A stretch of 64,000 nt of DNA, from the NCBI RefSeq assembly GCF_901875635.1, contig NZ_CABFMN010000139.1, forward strand, positions 1 to 64,000. Direction: 5' to 3'. Under the pieces are notes generated by a model. It had not been told where the DNA came from and ran no database searches. It saw only the letters and a program-made list of their open reading frames with translations. Source of the stretch: Xylophilus ampelinus. Its GTDB lineage: Bacteria; Pseudomonadota; Gammaproteobacteria; Burkholderiales; Burkholderiaceae_C. Both the position numbers and the translations under genes were made by a program. Positions 6,852-15,320 of this stretch are shown piece after piece (position 1 is the stretch's first letter; each line of letters begins with the position of its first letter).

Positions 6852-9191
6852 ATGATCGATCTGACCGAACGGCTCGACGCACCCACCGAGGTGCAACGCA
6901 TGCTGCGCGACGCCGCCGCCGCCTTCTTCGCCGCCGACGGCCCGGGCCGTCGCCTGCGCGAATGGCGCGGCACGCTGCCCGGGCACGACCGCGAGCGCTG
7001 GCGGCGCATGGCCGGCCTGGGCTGGCTCGGCCTGTGCCTGCCCGAGGCGCTGGGCGGCAGCGGGCTCGGCGCCGGCGAGGCGGCGGTGCTGCTAGAGCGC
7101 TGCGGCCGCGCGCTCGCGCCCGAGCCGCTGGTGGCCGGTGCGCTGCTGCCGGCCTGGGCGCTGCTGCACGGCGACTCGCAGGCGCTGCGCGAGCGCTGGC
7201 TGCCGGCACTGGCGCGCGGCGAGGTGCAACTCGCGCTGGCGGCCGGAGCGCAGGCCGATGAACTGGATGAAGACGACGGCGACGCTGCCGGAGGCCGCCG
7301 CAGCGTCGAAGCCCCGCGAGCCGCTTCGCGCGGCGCGGGCTTCGTGCTCGACGGGCGCTGCCGCTTCGTGGCCGGCGGCGCAGGGGCCGACGCTTTCGTG
7401 GTGGCGGCGGAGGGCGCGCAGGGTGTGCTGCTGCTGCTGGTGGAGGCCAGCCAGCGCGGCCTGCAGACCAGCACGCAACCGCGCGTGGACGGCGGCTTCT
7501 GGACCGAACTGCGGTTCGAGGGCGCCGAAGTCTCCGGCGCGCAGCTGGTCGCCGGGCCGGCGCACGCGCAGGGCGTGCTGCAGCGCGCGCTCGACCTGGC
7601 GCGCATCGCCGAAGCCGCCGAGCTGCTGGGCGTGATGAGCCAGGCGCTCGAAACCAGCGTCGCCTACATCGCGATGCGGGAGCAGTTCGGTCGCGCCATC
7701 GGCAGCTTCCAGGCGCTGCAGCACCGCGCCGCAGACCTGCTGATCCAGGTCGAGCTCACGCGCTCGGTGGTGCTGCAGGCGGCCGCGGCGGCCGACACGC
7801 ATGGCAGCGATGCGCGGCGGCTGGCCATCGCCGCCAGCCAGGCCAAGGCACGGGCCTCGGCGGCGGCGCTGGAGGTCACCAAGGGCTGCATCCAGCTGCA
7901 CGGCGGCATCGGCTACACCGACGAATGCGACATCGGCCTGTACCTGAAGAAGGCGATGGTCGGCGCGGCCTGGCTGGGCAACGCGGCGCTGCACCGGCGC
8001 CGCTACAACGAATTGGCCGGCGACGGCGACCAAGCCTCGGCGCCCGAGCTGATCGCCGGCGGCGAGCAGCCGATCCGCCGCGACGAGCTGCGCCGCTGGC
8101 TGGCCGAGAACTTCCCGCCCGCGTGGCGCTTCCCGGCCAGCCGCATGAGCCTGAAGGAAACGCGCGCCTGGCACGACAAGCTCCACGAGAAGGGCTGGGT
8201 GGCGCCGAACTGGCCCAAGGCCTACGGCGGCATGGGGCTATCTGGCTACGAGCAGGTGGCGCTGCAGTCGGAGTTCGACCGCCACGGCATCGTTATCGCG
8301 CCGAACATGGCGGTGATCATGCTCGGGCCGCTGATCATCCGCTACGGCACCGAGCAGCAGAAGCGCGAGGTGCTGCCGCGCATCCTGTCGGGCGAGGTGC
8401 GCTGGTGCCAGGGCTACTCCGAGCCCTCGGCGGGCTCCGACCTGGCCAGCCTGCGCACGACGGCCGTGCTCGACGGCGACGAGTTCGTCGTCAACGGGCA
8501 GAAGATCTGGACCTCGTTCGCGCACGAGGCCGACTGGATCTTCATGCTCGTGCGCACCGACCCCAAGGCCAAGAAGCAGGAAGGCATCAGCTTCCTGCTG
8601 GCGGACATGCGCGCGCCCGGCATCACCGTCAAGCGCATCCGCAACCTGGGCGGCAACGCCGAGTTCTGCGAGACCTTCTTCGACAACGTGCGCGTGCCGA
8701 AGGCCAACCTCGTCGGCGGGCTGAACCAGGGCTGGACGATGGCCAAGTCGCTGCTGGGCAGCGAGCGCATCATGATCGGCAACCCGCGCGGCGCGCGCGC
8801 GCCATTCGCGCGCCTGGCGGAGCTGGCGCGCGCCACCGGCCTTGACCGCGACGGTGCCTGGCGCGCGCGGCACGAGCAGCTGCGGCTGGACATCGATGAC
8901 CTTGAGGCGATGTTCGTGCGCTGCGTCGAGGTGCTGCGCCGCGGGCATGAACTCGGTGCCGAGGTGTCGATGCTGAAGGTCTGGATCACCGAGGCGCAGC
9001 AGCGGGTGGCCGACCTGATGCTCGAGACCGCGGGTGCCGCCGGCGTGAGCGACGCATCGATGGCGCTGCCGGGCGGCGCGCTGCACCCGGCGCACGTGTT
9101 CTTCTCGGCCCGCCCGGCCAGCATCTACGGCGGCAGCAACGAGATCCAGCGCAACATCCTGGCCAAGGCGGTGCTCGAGCTGCCGGGCTGA
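6852..9191 (+). CDS. Fused double acyl-CoA dehydrogenase
   Basis: The protein has 779 residues, twice the usual ACAD length. The ATG at 6852 follows a gaggcgag ribosome site. Residues 1 to about 375 form a divergent ACAD domain with a weak FAD region, an acidic Asp/Glu-rich insertion ('ELDEDDGDAAGG') and 'QLHGGIGYTDECDIG'. Residues about 395-779 form a standard ACAD domain with 'GYSEPSAGSDLAS', 'GQKIWTSFA' and the C-terminal 'YGGSNEIQRNILAK'. The N-half resembles the gene at 52091 and the C-half that at 50894, so this is a fused version of a heteromeric ACAD. Mycobacterial FadE34 is a comparable fusion (family knowledge). First gene of a five-gene operon. Confidence 0.93.
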   Translation: MIDLTERLDAPTEVQRMLRDAAAAFFAADGPGRRLREWRGTLPGHDRERWRRMAGLGWLGLCLPEALGGSGLGAGEAAVLLERCGRALAPEPLVAGALLPAWALLHGDSQALRERWLPALARGEVQLALAAGAQADELDEDDGDAAGGRRSVEAPRAASRGAGFVLDGRCRFVAGGAGADAFVVAAEGAQGVLLLLVEASQRGLQTSTQPRVDGGFWTELRFEGAEVSGAQLVAGPAHAQGVLQRALDLARIAEAAELLGVMSQALETSVAYIAMREQFGRAIGSFQALQHRAADLLIQVELTRSVVLQAAAAADTHGSDARRLAIAASQAKARASAAALEVTKGCIQLHGGIGYTDECDIGLYLKKAMVGAAWLGNAALHRRRYNELAGDGDQASAPELIAGGEQPIRRDELRRWLAENFPPAWRFPASRMSLKETRAWHDKLHEKGWVAPNWPKAYGGMGLSGYEQVALQSEFDRHGIVIAPNMAVIMLGPLIIRYGTEQQKREVLPRILSGEVRWCQGYSEPSAGSDLASLRTTAVLDGDEFVVNGQKIWTSFAHEADWIFMLVRTDPKAKKQEGISFLLADMRAPGITVKRIRNLGGNAEFCETFFDNVRVPKANLVGGLNQGWTMAKSLLGSERIMIGNPRGARAPFARLAELARATGLDRDGAWRARHEQLRLDIDDLEAMFVRCVEVLRRGHELGAEVSMLKVWITEAQQRVADLMLETAGAAGVSDASMALPGGALHPAHVFFSARPASIYGGSNEIQRNILAKAVLELPG

Positions 9192-9234
9192 CACGGCGCG
9201 CACCGTACCCCTGCAACACCTTAGAAAGACGCCC

Positions 9235-9675
9235 ATGACCCACCCTCCTGCGACCGGCACCTGGACCGAGGGCCCGGGCCCCGACGTCATCTTCGCCCAG
9301 CACCTGGCGGCAGGCGAGTTCCGCATCCAGCGCTGTGCCGCCTGCGCGCGCCACGTCTTCTACCCGCGGCTGGCGTGCAGCCATTGCGGCAGCGTCGAGC
9401 TCGCGTGGCAGGCGCCGAGCGGGCGCGGCACTGTGTATGCGGTCAGCGTCGTCAACCGCAGCGCCGACAAGGGTGGCCCGTACAACGTGGTGCTGATCGA
9501 CCTGGCCGAGGGCCCGCGCATGATGGGGCGCGTGGACGGCATCGCGAACGACGCGGTGCGCATCGGCATGGCGGTACGGGCGCGTGTCGGGCAGGGCGCC
9601 GGCGGCGAGCCCTGCGTCGTCTTCGACCCGCTTGACCCCGACGCCGCCACCGGCAGGGAAGGGTGTACACGATGA
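9235..9675 (+). CDS. DUF35 / Zn-ribbon OB-fold protein (ChsH2-C/Ltp-partner type)
   Basis: The protein has 146 residues. It has an N-terminal rubredoxin-like zinc ribbon with four cysteines (C34, C37, C48, C51, pattern CxxC-x10-CxxC) followed by an OB-fold ('GRGTVYAVSVVNR', 'PYNVVLIDLAEGPRMMGRV'). Such proteins are not nucleic-acid binders in this context; they associate with thiolase-like enzymes and, in steroid side-chain breakdown, support the retro-aldolase Ltp2 (family knowledge). Its stop overlaps the start of the thiolase-like gene at 9672 (ATGA), which supports a stable complex of the two. Confidence 0.9.
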   Translation: MTHPPATGTWTEGPGPDVIFAQHLAAGEFRIQRCAACARHVFYPRLACSHCGSVELAWQAPSGRGTVYAVSVVNRSADKGGPYNVVLIDLAEGPRMMGRVDGIANDAVRIGMAVRARVGQGAGGEPCVVFDPLDPDAATGREGCTR

Positions 9676-10832
9676 GCGGCAGCAGCCTCCGCGGCAGCGC
9701 CGCGATCGTCGGCGCGGCGCTGGCCGGCCTGGGCGAGGCGCCCGGCAGCAGCTCGGAAGACATCGCCATCGAGGCCAGCGTCAGGGCGCTCGCCGAGGCC
9801 GGCCTGACGACGCGGCACGTCGATGCGGTGTTCGGCTCGCTACCGGGCAACGCCAACCCGCTGTCGGCGTTGCTGATCGCCGAGATGCTGGGCATCCAGC
9901 CGAAGTTCACCGACAACAACCGCACCGGCGGCTCCACCTTCCTGTCGTACACGCTGATGGCGGCGATGGCGCTGAAGGAAGGCCTGTGCGAGACGGCGCT
10001 GATCTTCTACGGCAGCAACCAGCGCACCGCCAGCGGCAAGCTGGTGTCGTCGGTCAAGCCCTTCGCCTACGAGGCGCCGTACGCGCCGATCTTCCCGGCC
10101 ACCTCGTACGCGCTGGCGGCCTCGCGCCACATGCACGCGTACGGCACCACGCGCGAGCAGCTCGCCGCGGTGGCGGTGGCGGCGCGCGCCTGGGCCAACC
10201 TCAACCCGCAGGCCTTCATGCGTGGCCCGCTCAGTGTGGCCGACGTACTGGCCTCGCGCATGGTGTCCAGCCCGCTGACGGTGCGCGACTGCTGCCTCGT
10301 CACCGACGGCGGCGCGGCGATCGTCATGACACGTGCCGACCGCGCACGCCACCTGCCGAAGAAGCCGGTGTACCTGCTCGGCGCGGCGGCGGCCACCACG
10401 CACATGAACATCGTCGCCATGGCCGACCTCACGCGCACCGCGGCGGTCGACTCAGGGCAGCGCGCGATGGCGATGGCCGGCGTGGCGCCGCGCGACATCG
10501 ACGTGGTGGAGCTCTACGACGCCTTCACCATCAACACGATCCTGTTCCTCGAAGACCTCGGCTTCTGCGCCAAGGGCGAGGGCGGGGCGTTTGTCGCCAG
10601 CGGCGCCATCGCCCCCGGGGGCGCGCTGCCGGTGAACACCAACGGCGGCGGGCTGTCGTGTGTGCATCCGGGCATGTACGGCATGTTCACGCTGGTCGAA
10701 GCCGTGCAGCAGCTGCGCGGCGAAGCCGGCGAGCGGCAGGTGGCGGGTGCCGAGCTGGCGCTGTGCCACGGCAACGGCGGCGTGCTGTCCAGCCAGATCA
10801 CCAACGTGCTCGGCACCGAGGCCACGCTGTGA
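9672..10832 (+). CDS. Thiolase-like protein lacking the nucleophilic Cys (putative Ltp2-type retro-aldolase)
   Basis: The protein has 386 residues with the SCP-x/lipid-transfer thiolase fold. An ATG at 9672 overlaps the previous stop and is preferred over a GTG at 9663. Where active thiolases carry 'NxCSTGSSA', this one reads 'NNRTGGSTF', placing Asn83 at the nucleophile position. The usual 'HD' is 'YDAFT' (Tyr282), and after His332 there is 'HPGMYG' (Tyr336). Ltp2-type aldolases also lack the Cys and rely on tyrosines (family knowledge). With a DUF35 partner directly upstream, cleavage of a 3-hydroxyacyl-CoA by retro-aldol reaction is likely (inference). A carrier or regulatory role is the alternative. 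Confidence 0.85.
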   Translation: MSGSSLRGSAAIVGAALAGLGEAPGSSSEDIAIEASVRALAEAGLTTRHVDAVFGSLPGNANPLSALLIAEMLGIQPKFTDNNRTGGSTFLSYTLMAAMALKEGLCETALIFYGSNQRTASGKLVSSVKPFAYEAPYAPIFPATSYALAASRHMHAYGTTREQLAAVAVAARAWANLNPQAFMRGPLSVADVLASRMVSSPLTVRDCCLVTDGGAAIVMTRADRARHLPKKPVYLLGAAAATTHMNIVAMADLTRTAAVDSGQRAMAMAGVAPRDIDVVELYDAFTINTILFLEDLGFCAKGEGGAFVASGAIAPGGALPVNTNGGGLSCVHPGMYGMFTLVEAVQQLRGEAGERQVAGAELALCHGNGGVLSSQITNVLGTEATL

Positions 10833-11716
10833 GTTCGGCGGTGCACGACTTCCGGCCCGAGGCGTTCTACCCCGGCCTGCAGATCGAGCATGTCACGGCG
10901 GCCGGCGTGAAGGCGTTGCGGGTGGGCAGCGGGCCGACGCTGTTGCTGCTGCACGGCGGCACGGGCTCGTGGACGCATTGGGTGCGCAACATCGAGCCGC
11001 TGTCGCGCCGCTTCAGCCTGGTCATCCCCGACCTGCCGGGCATGGGCGAATCGATCGGCGTGCCGCGCGACACCGATCTCGACGGCTACGGCGCCTTCAT
11101 CCTGGCGGCCATCGATGCCGGTCTGGTGCCGCCCGGCCTGCGCTTCGCCGTCGCCGGCTTCTCGTGGGGCGGGGTGGTGACTGCCTGGCTGGCGGCGCGC
11201 CTGCCTGAGCGGGTGTTCGCGGCCTGCCTGCTGGCCCCGGGCGGCTTTCCGCCGGATGGGTGGCATCGGCCGCCGCTGAAGCCCGTGCCGCCAGGGGCGA
11301 GCGACGCCGAGACCGACGCCATCCACCGCGCCAACCTCGAGATGATGATGATCGCCGACCCGCGGCGCATCGACGACCTGGCCGTGGCCATGCAGCGGCG
11401 CAACCACGGCATGACGCGATTCAAGTCGCGCTTCCTGGGCTATCGCGACACGCTGGGCCCGAGCCTGCGAATGCTCACAGGCCCGGTGCTGGCGGTGCTG
11501 CCCGCGCTCGACCCGCTGCCGCGCCCGGATGTCGCGGCGCGCGCCGAATACCTGCGCCGCTGCGCGTCGCACATCGTGTGCCGGGTCGTCCCCGATGCGA
11601 GCCACTGGGTGGCGTTCGAGGCGCCCGACGAGGTCAACCGCCTGGTCGCCCGATTCGTGCACCGCAACGCACCCGCCGCCGAACATGCACGAGTTTCAGT
11701 CCCGCCGGGAGCGTGA
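10829..11716 (+). CDS. Alpha/beta hydrolase
   Basis: The protein has 295 residues. The start is a GTG at 10829 overlapping the thiolase-like stop (GTGA); no ATG start fits near the fold's beginning. It has the 'LLLLHGGTGSW' oxyanion loop, the nucleophile elbow 'GFSWGG' with Ser112, and a C-terminal 'DASHW' with His259. A candidate acid lies in the 'LPALDPLPRPD' segment. This is the MhpC-like layout of C-C or ester/lactone hydrolases. In the operon with an ACAD fusion, a putative retro-aldolase and a ligase it may hydrolyse a lactone, a beta-diketone or a CoA thioester. The substrate is unknown. Confidence 0.88.
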   Translation: MSSAVHDFRPEAFYPGLQIEHVTAAGVKALRVGSGPTLLLLHGGTGSWTHWVRNIEPLSRRFSLVIPDLPGMGESIGVPRDTDLDGYGAFILAAIDAGLVPPGLRFAVAGFSWGGVVTAWLAARLPERVFAACLLAPGGFPPDGWHRPPLKPVPPGASDAETDAIHRANLEMMMIADPRRIDDLAVAMQRRNHGMTRFKSRFLGYRDTLGPSLRMLTGPVLAVLPALDPLPRPDVAARAEYLRRCASHIVCRVVPDASHWVAFEAPDEVNRLVARFVHRNAPAAEHARVSVPPGA

Positions 11717-11718
11717 CC

Positions 11719-13740
11719 ATGACCATCCAGGAAGGTGAACTGCTCTGGACCCCGCGAGAGGCCTTCGCAAAGTCGTCGCAGCTCGCGTCGTTCATGGACT
11801 GGCTGCGCGTGCACCGCCAGCTGGAGTTCACCGACTACGCTGCGCTGTGGCAGTGGTCCGTGGACTGCCTGGAGGACTTCTGGGCCGCGGTGTGGGAGTA
11901 CTTCGAGATCGAGTCCTCCACGCCGCACGAGTGCGTTCTGAAGGAGCGCACGATGCCCGGCGCGGAGTGGTTTCCCGGTGCGCGGGTGAACTTCGCGAAG
12001 CACATGCTGCGCAAGGGCCGGCGCGGGTGGCCGGCCATCCATCATCGCAGCGAAATCCGGCCATCGGCCACGCTGAACTGGGAGGACTTGCGCGACCAGG
12101 TGGCCACGCTCGCCGAGGCGATGCGCCGCATGGGCATCCGCCCCGGTGATCGCATTGTCTCGACGCTGCCGAACACGCCAGAAGCCGTGATCGCCCTGCT
12201 GGCCACCACGGCCATCGGTGCCGTCTGGTCGGCCTGCTCGCCCGACTTCGGCGCGCGCAGCATCCTCGACCGCTTCCAGCAGATCGAACCGCGGTTGCTG
12301 TTCGCAGTGGACGGTTATCGCTTCGGCGGCAAGGACTTCGACCGCTGCACCGATCTCGCCCGGCTCGTCGAAGGCCTGCCCACGCTCGAGCACCTGGTGT
12401 TCCTGCCCGACCTCGACCCGGCCGCGCCGCGGCCGACGCTGCGTCCTGAGCCGGCTGTGCGCCTGTGGTCGGAGGTCATGGCCGAGCAGCCGGAGCACTA
12501 CGAGGACTTCCGCTATGAGGACGTGGAATTCTCGCACCCGCTGTGGATCCTGTACTCCTCGGGCACCACCGGCCTGCCCAAGGCGATCACGCACAGCCAC
12601 GGCGGCATGACGCTCGAGACACACAAGGTCATCACCTTCCATGCCAACCAGACGGCGGATTCTTGCCTGTTCTTCTACACGACCACCGGCTGGATGATGT
12701 TCAACTTCATGGTCATGGGCCTGTGCAGTGGCGGGCGCATCGTGCTGTTCGACGGCAACCCGCTGGCGCCCCATGTCGAGCGGCTGTGGCAGTTGGCAGC
12801 CGAGCACCACGTGACGATGTTCGGCGCCAGCCCGACCTTCGTGCAGATGATGATCAAAGCCGGCGTGCGGCCGGCGAAGAAGTACGACCTGTCGGCGCTG
12901 GAGGGTGTGCTGCTGGGCGGCTCGCCGGCCTCGCCCGAGACCTTCGCGTGGTTCTACCGCGAGGTCAAGCGCGACCTGTGGGTCACCTCGCAAAGCGGCG
13001 GTACCGACGTCTGCTCGGCCTTCGTCGGCGCCTCGCCCACGCTGCCGGTGTACGCCGGCGAGATCCAGACGCGGCTGCTGGGCGTGGATGCACACGCGCT
13101 GAGCGATGAGGGAGAACCGCTCACCGACGGCGTGGGCGAGCTCGTAATCCGCAAGCCCATGCCCTCGATGCCGCTGTACTTCTGGGGTGACGCCGACAAC
13201 CGGCGCTACCACGACAGCTACTTCGACGTCTACCCCGGCCAGTGGCGGCACGGCGACTTCTTCAAGGTCAACCAGCGCGGCGGCTGCTACATCTACGGTC
13301 GCTCCGACTCCACGCTCAACCGCGCCGGCGTGCGCATCGGCACGGCCGAGATCTACCGCATCGTCGAGAACGTCGAAGGCGTGCAGGACAGCCTGGTGCT
13401 CAACCTCGACCTGCCCGGCGGCAGCTTCTTCATGCCGATGTTCGTGGTGCCCAAGCCGGGCTTCATGCTCGACGAGGCGATGCAGTCGCGCATCACCCAG
13501 GCGCTGCGCATGCAGGGCTCGCCGCGCCACGTGCCCGACCGCTACGTCGCCATCGCCGCCGTGCCCTACACGCTCACCGGCAAGAAGCTCGAAGTGCCGG
13601 TGCGCAAGATCCTGCTGGGCGCGGCGCCCGAGAAGGTGGCCAGCCGCGATGCGATGATGAACCCGGCGTCGCTGCAGTTTTTCGTGGACTTCGCAGGCGA
13701 GGTCCGGCGCATGGTCGAGGCCGGCGAAAAGCAGCGGTGA
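11719..13740 (+). CDS. Acetoacetyl-CoA synthetase-like ligase (AMP-forming)
   Basis: The protein has 673 residues. The ATG at 11719 lies 2 bases after the previous stop. The N-terminal domain with 'DYAALWQWSV' and 'MPGAEWFPGARVNFA' is characteristic of acetoacetate--CoA ligases. Further motifs are 'YSSGTTGLPK' (279-288), 'YTTTGWMMFN', 'GGTDVCSAFVG' and the C-terminal lysine region 'TGKKLEVP' (Lys622). The expected reaction is acetoacetate or another 3-oxo acid + CoA + ATP giving the CoA ester. It would follow a lyase or retro-aldolase step that frees a 3-oxo acid. A paralog is encoded at 27533. Last gene of its operon; a stem-loop follows. Confidence 0.92.
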   Translation: MTIQEGELLWTPREAFAKSSQLASFMDWLRVHRQLEFTDYAALWQWSVDCLEDFWAAVWEYFEIESSTPHECVLKERTMPGAEWFPGARVNFAKHMLRKGRRGWPAIHHRSEIRPSATLNWEDLRDQVATLAEAMRRMGIRPGDRIVSTLPNTPEAVIALLATTAIGAVWSACSPDFGARSILDRFQQIEPRLLFAVDGYRFGGKDFDRCTDLARLVEGLPTLEHLVFLPDLDPAAPRPTLRPEPAVRLWSEVMAEQPEHYEDFRYEDVEFSHPLWILYSSGTTGLPKAITHSHGGMTLETHKVITFHANQTADSCLFFYTTTGWMMFNFMVMGLCSGGRIVLFDGNPLAPHVERLWQLAAEHHVTMFGASPTFVQMMIKAGVRPAKKYDLSALEGVLLGGSPASPETFAWFYREVKRDLWVTSQSGGTDVCSAFVGASPTLPVYAGEIQTRLLGVDAHALSDEGEPLTDGVGELVIRKPMPSMPLYFWGDADNRRYHDSYFDVYPGQWRHGDFFKVNQRGGCYIYGRSDSTLNRAGVRIGTAEIYRIVENVEGVQDSLVLNLDLPGGSFFMPMFVVPKPGFMLDEAMQSRITQALRMQGSPRHVPDRYVAIAAVPYTLTGKKLEVPVRKILLGAAPEKVASRDAMMNPASLQFFVDFAGEVRRMVEAGEKQR

Positions 13741-13747
13741 ACGGCGG

Positions 13748-13775
13748 GCAGGCTCCGACCCAGCCTGGAGCCTGC
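13748..13775. terminator. Stem-loop between convergent operons
   Basis: A 9-bp perfect stem, gcaggctcc (13748-13756) with ggagcctgc (13767-13775), closes a 10-base loop. It fills the 49-base gap between the convergent ligase gene and the CT1 gene. No T-run follows on either side, so it may act as a bidirectional weak terminator. Confidence 0.45.
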
Positions 13776-13789
13776 AGCCCGCTGGCTGC

Positions 13790-15289
13790 TCACATGCGAA
13801 ACACGCCCCAGCCGCCCGGCCGCGCCGGCGTGCGGCCGGCCGCATCGAGCAGCTGTGCGAGCACCCCGCGCGTCTGCTCGGGCTCGATCACGGCGTCGCA
13901 CCACAGCTGGCGCGCCCAGTTCAGCGCACCGGTTTCGTTGTCGGGCGCATCGGGCGACGCGGCGGCGCGCGCGTTGGGCCACATCAGCAGCGCGTTGGGC
14001 CTGAAGGCGCGGCCGCACAGCGCGTGGTAGGCGGCGCCATGGGCCTGTCCGACGATGACGGTGATCTTGGGCACATCGGCATTGGCCGCCGCGTTGAGCA
14101 GCTTCGCGCCGTGGCGGCCGATGCTGCCCTGCGACGCCTCGCCGCTGTCGGCAAAGCCGGGGGAATCGACCAGGAATACGAGCGGGATGTCGCGCTGTAC
14201 GGACAGCTCGATGAAGTGGGCGCCCTTGGCCGCTGCCTGCGCGGTGAGCGCGCCGGCGCCGGCGACGATGCCGACCTCGAAGCCCTCGATGCGGGCGAAG
14301 GCGCACCGCAGGGACTCGCCGTGCAGCGGCTTGAACTCCTGGAAGCGGCCGCCGTCGACCAGGCGCACGATCAGCTCGCCGGCATCGGCCGCGGGTTCGC
14401 CGTTCAGACGCACCAGGCCCCGCAGTTCGATGGCGGGGTGCAGCGGCTCTTCGGCCGCAGCGCGCGTCCAGCGCAGCGGCGCCGGTTCGCCCAGATGACG
14501 GACGATGCGCCGCGCGATGGCGAGCGCATCGGCGTCGTCGTCGCCCAGGTGGTCGGCCACGCCGCTCAGGCTGCAGTGCATTAGCGCGCCGCCCAGTGCC
14601 TCGGAATCGGCCACCTCGCCGGTGGCGGCATACACGAGCTGCGGGCTGCCGAGAAACATCGCGCCCTGGTTGCGCACGATGACGAGTTCGTCGCACAGCG
14701 CGGGAATGTAGGCGCCGCCGGCCGTCGAGGGGCCGAAGACGAGGGCGATCTGCGCGATGCCTTCGGCCGACATCTTCACTTGGTTGTACATCACTGATCC
14801 GCCCTGGCCGTCGTCGGGGAAGATGTTGGCCAGGTCGGGCAGGAAGGCACCGCCCGACTGGACCATCGTGATGCACGGCAGCCGGTGCTGCCAGGCGAAC
14901 ATCTGCGCCCGCACATGGCGCTTGGTGGTCATGCCGAACATCGTGCCGCCCTTCACCGTGGGGTCGTTGACGATCAGCATGCACTCGCGCCCGGCCACGC
15001 GGCCCACACCGGTAATCAGCGTGGCGCCCGGTGGCACGCCGTCGTACAGGTCGGCGGCGGCGAGTTGGCCGATCTCGAAGAAAGGCGCGCCCGCATCGAG
15101 CAGCGCCGCGATGCGTTCGCGCGGCAGCAGCTGGCCGCGGCTCTGGTGCAGCTTGCGCGCGCGCTCGTTGCCGCCGGCCGAGGCTTCGTCGCGCCGCGCC
15201 TGCAGCGCCGAGGCCAGCGCGTCGAAGCGGGCGCGGCGGGTTTCGAAATCGGCGCCGGTAGTTGCCGCCGCGCTGCTGATTGCCTGCAT
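13790..15289 (-). CDS. Acyl-CoA carboxylase beta subunit, CT1 (degenerate C-lobe)
   Basis: The protein has 499 residues. The ATG at 15289 starts 31 bases after the CT2 stop. It belongs to the methylcrotonyl/geranyl-CoA carboxylase beta family. The N-lobe acyl-CoA site is intact: 'SGGAF' (145-149), 'STAGGAY' (188-194) and 'LGGALMH' (232-238). The C-lobe biotin site is not: the usual 'GGSYGAG' reads 'GQAHGAA' (414-420), and the 'MGPEQAA' helix plus about 35 following residues are replaced by a short loop (445-458). It ends in the family tail 'GVFRM'. No alpha-subunit gene adjoins it. See the finding on complementary half-sites with CT3. Confidence 0.9.
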   Translation of the reverse strand: MQAISSAAATTGADFETRRARFDALASALQARRDEASAGGNERARKLHQSRGQLLPRERIAALLDAGAPFFEIGQLAAADLYDGVPPGATLITGVGRVAGRECMLIVNDPTVKGGTMFGMTTKRHVRAQMFAWQHRLPCITMVQSGGAFLPDLANIFPDDGQGGSVMYNQVKMSAEGIAQIALVFGPSTAGGAYIPALCDELVIVRNQGAMFLGSPQLVYAATGEVADSEALGGALMHCSLSGVADHLGDDDADALAIARRIVRHLGEPAPLRWTRAAAEEPLHPAIELRGLVRLNGEPAADAGELIVRLVDGGRFQEFKPLHGESLRCAFARIEGFEVGIVAGAGALTAQAAAKGAHFIELSVQRDIPLVFLVDSPGFADSGEASQGSIGRHGAKLLNAAANADVPKITVIVGQAHGAAYHALCGRAFRPNALLMWPNARAAASPDAPDNETGALNWARQLWCDAVIEPEQTRGVLAQLLDAAGRTPARPGGWGVFRM

Positions 15290-15320
15290 GTCTTTCGCCG
15301 GTGCCACGCCGCGGCCGGGG

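Noticed and set aside
9584..10828. In-frame extension upstream of the alpha/beta hydrolase
   Set aside because: The extension overlaps the thiolase-like gene in another frame and has no homology; the GTG at 10829 fits the fold and the overlap pattern.
11440..13845. Leftward open frame of 801 codons antisense to the acetoacetyl-CoA synthetase gene
   Set aside because: Composition of a GC-driven shadow frame and no motif; the sense strand has all ligase motifs.
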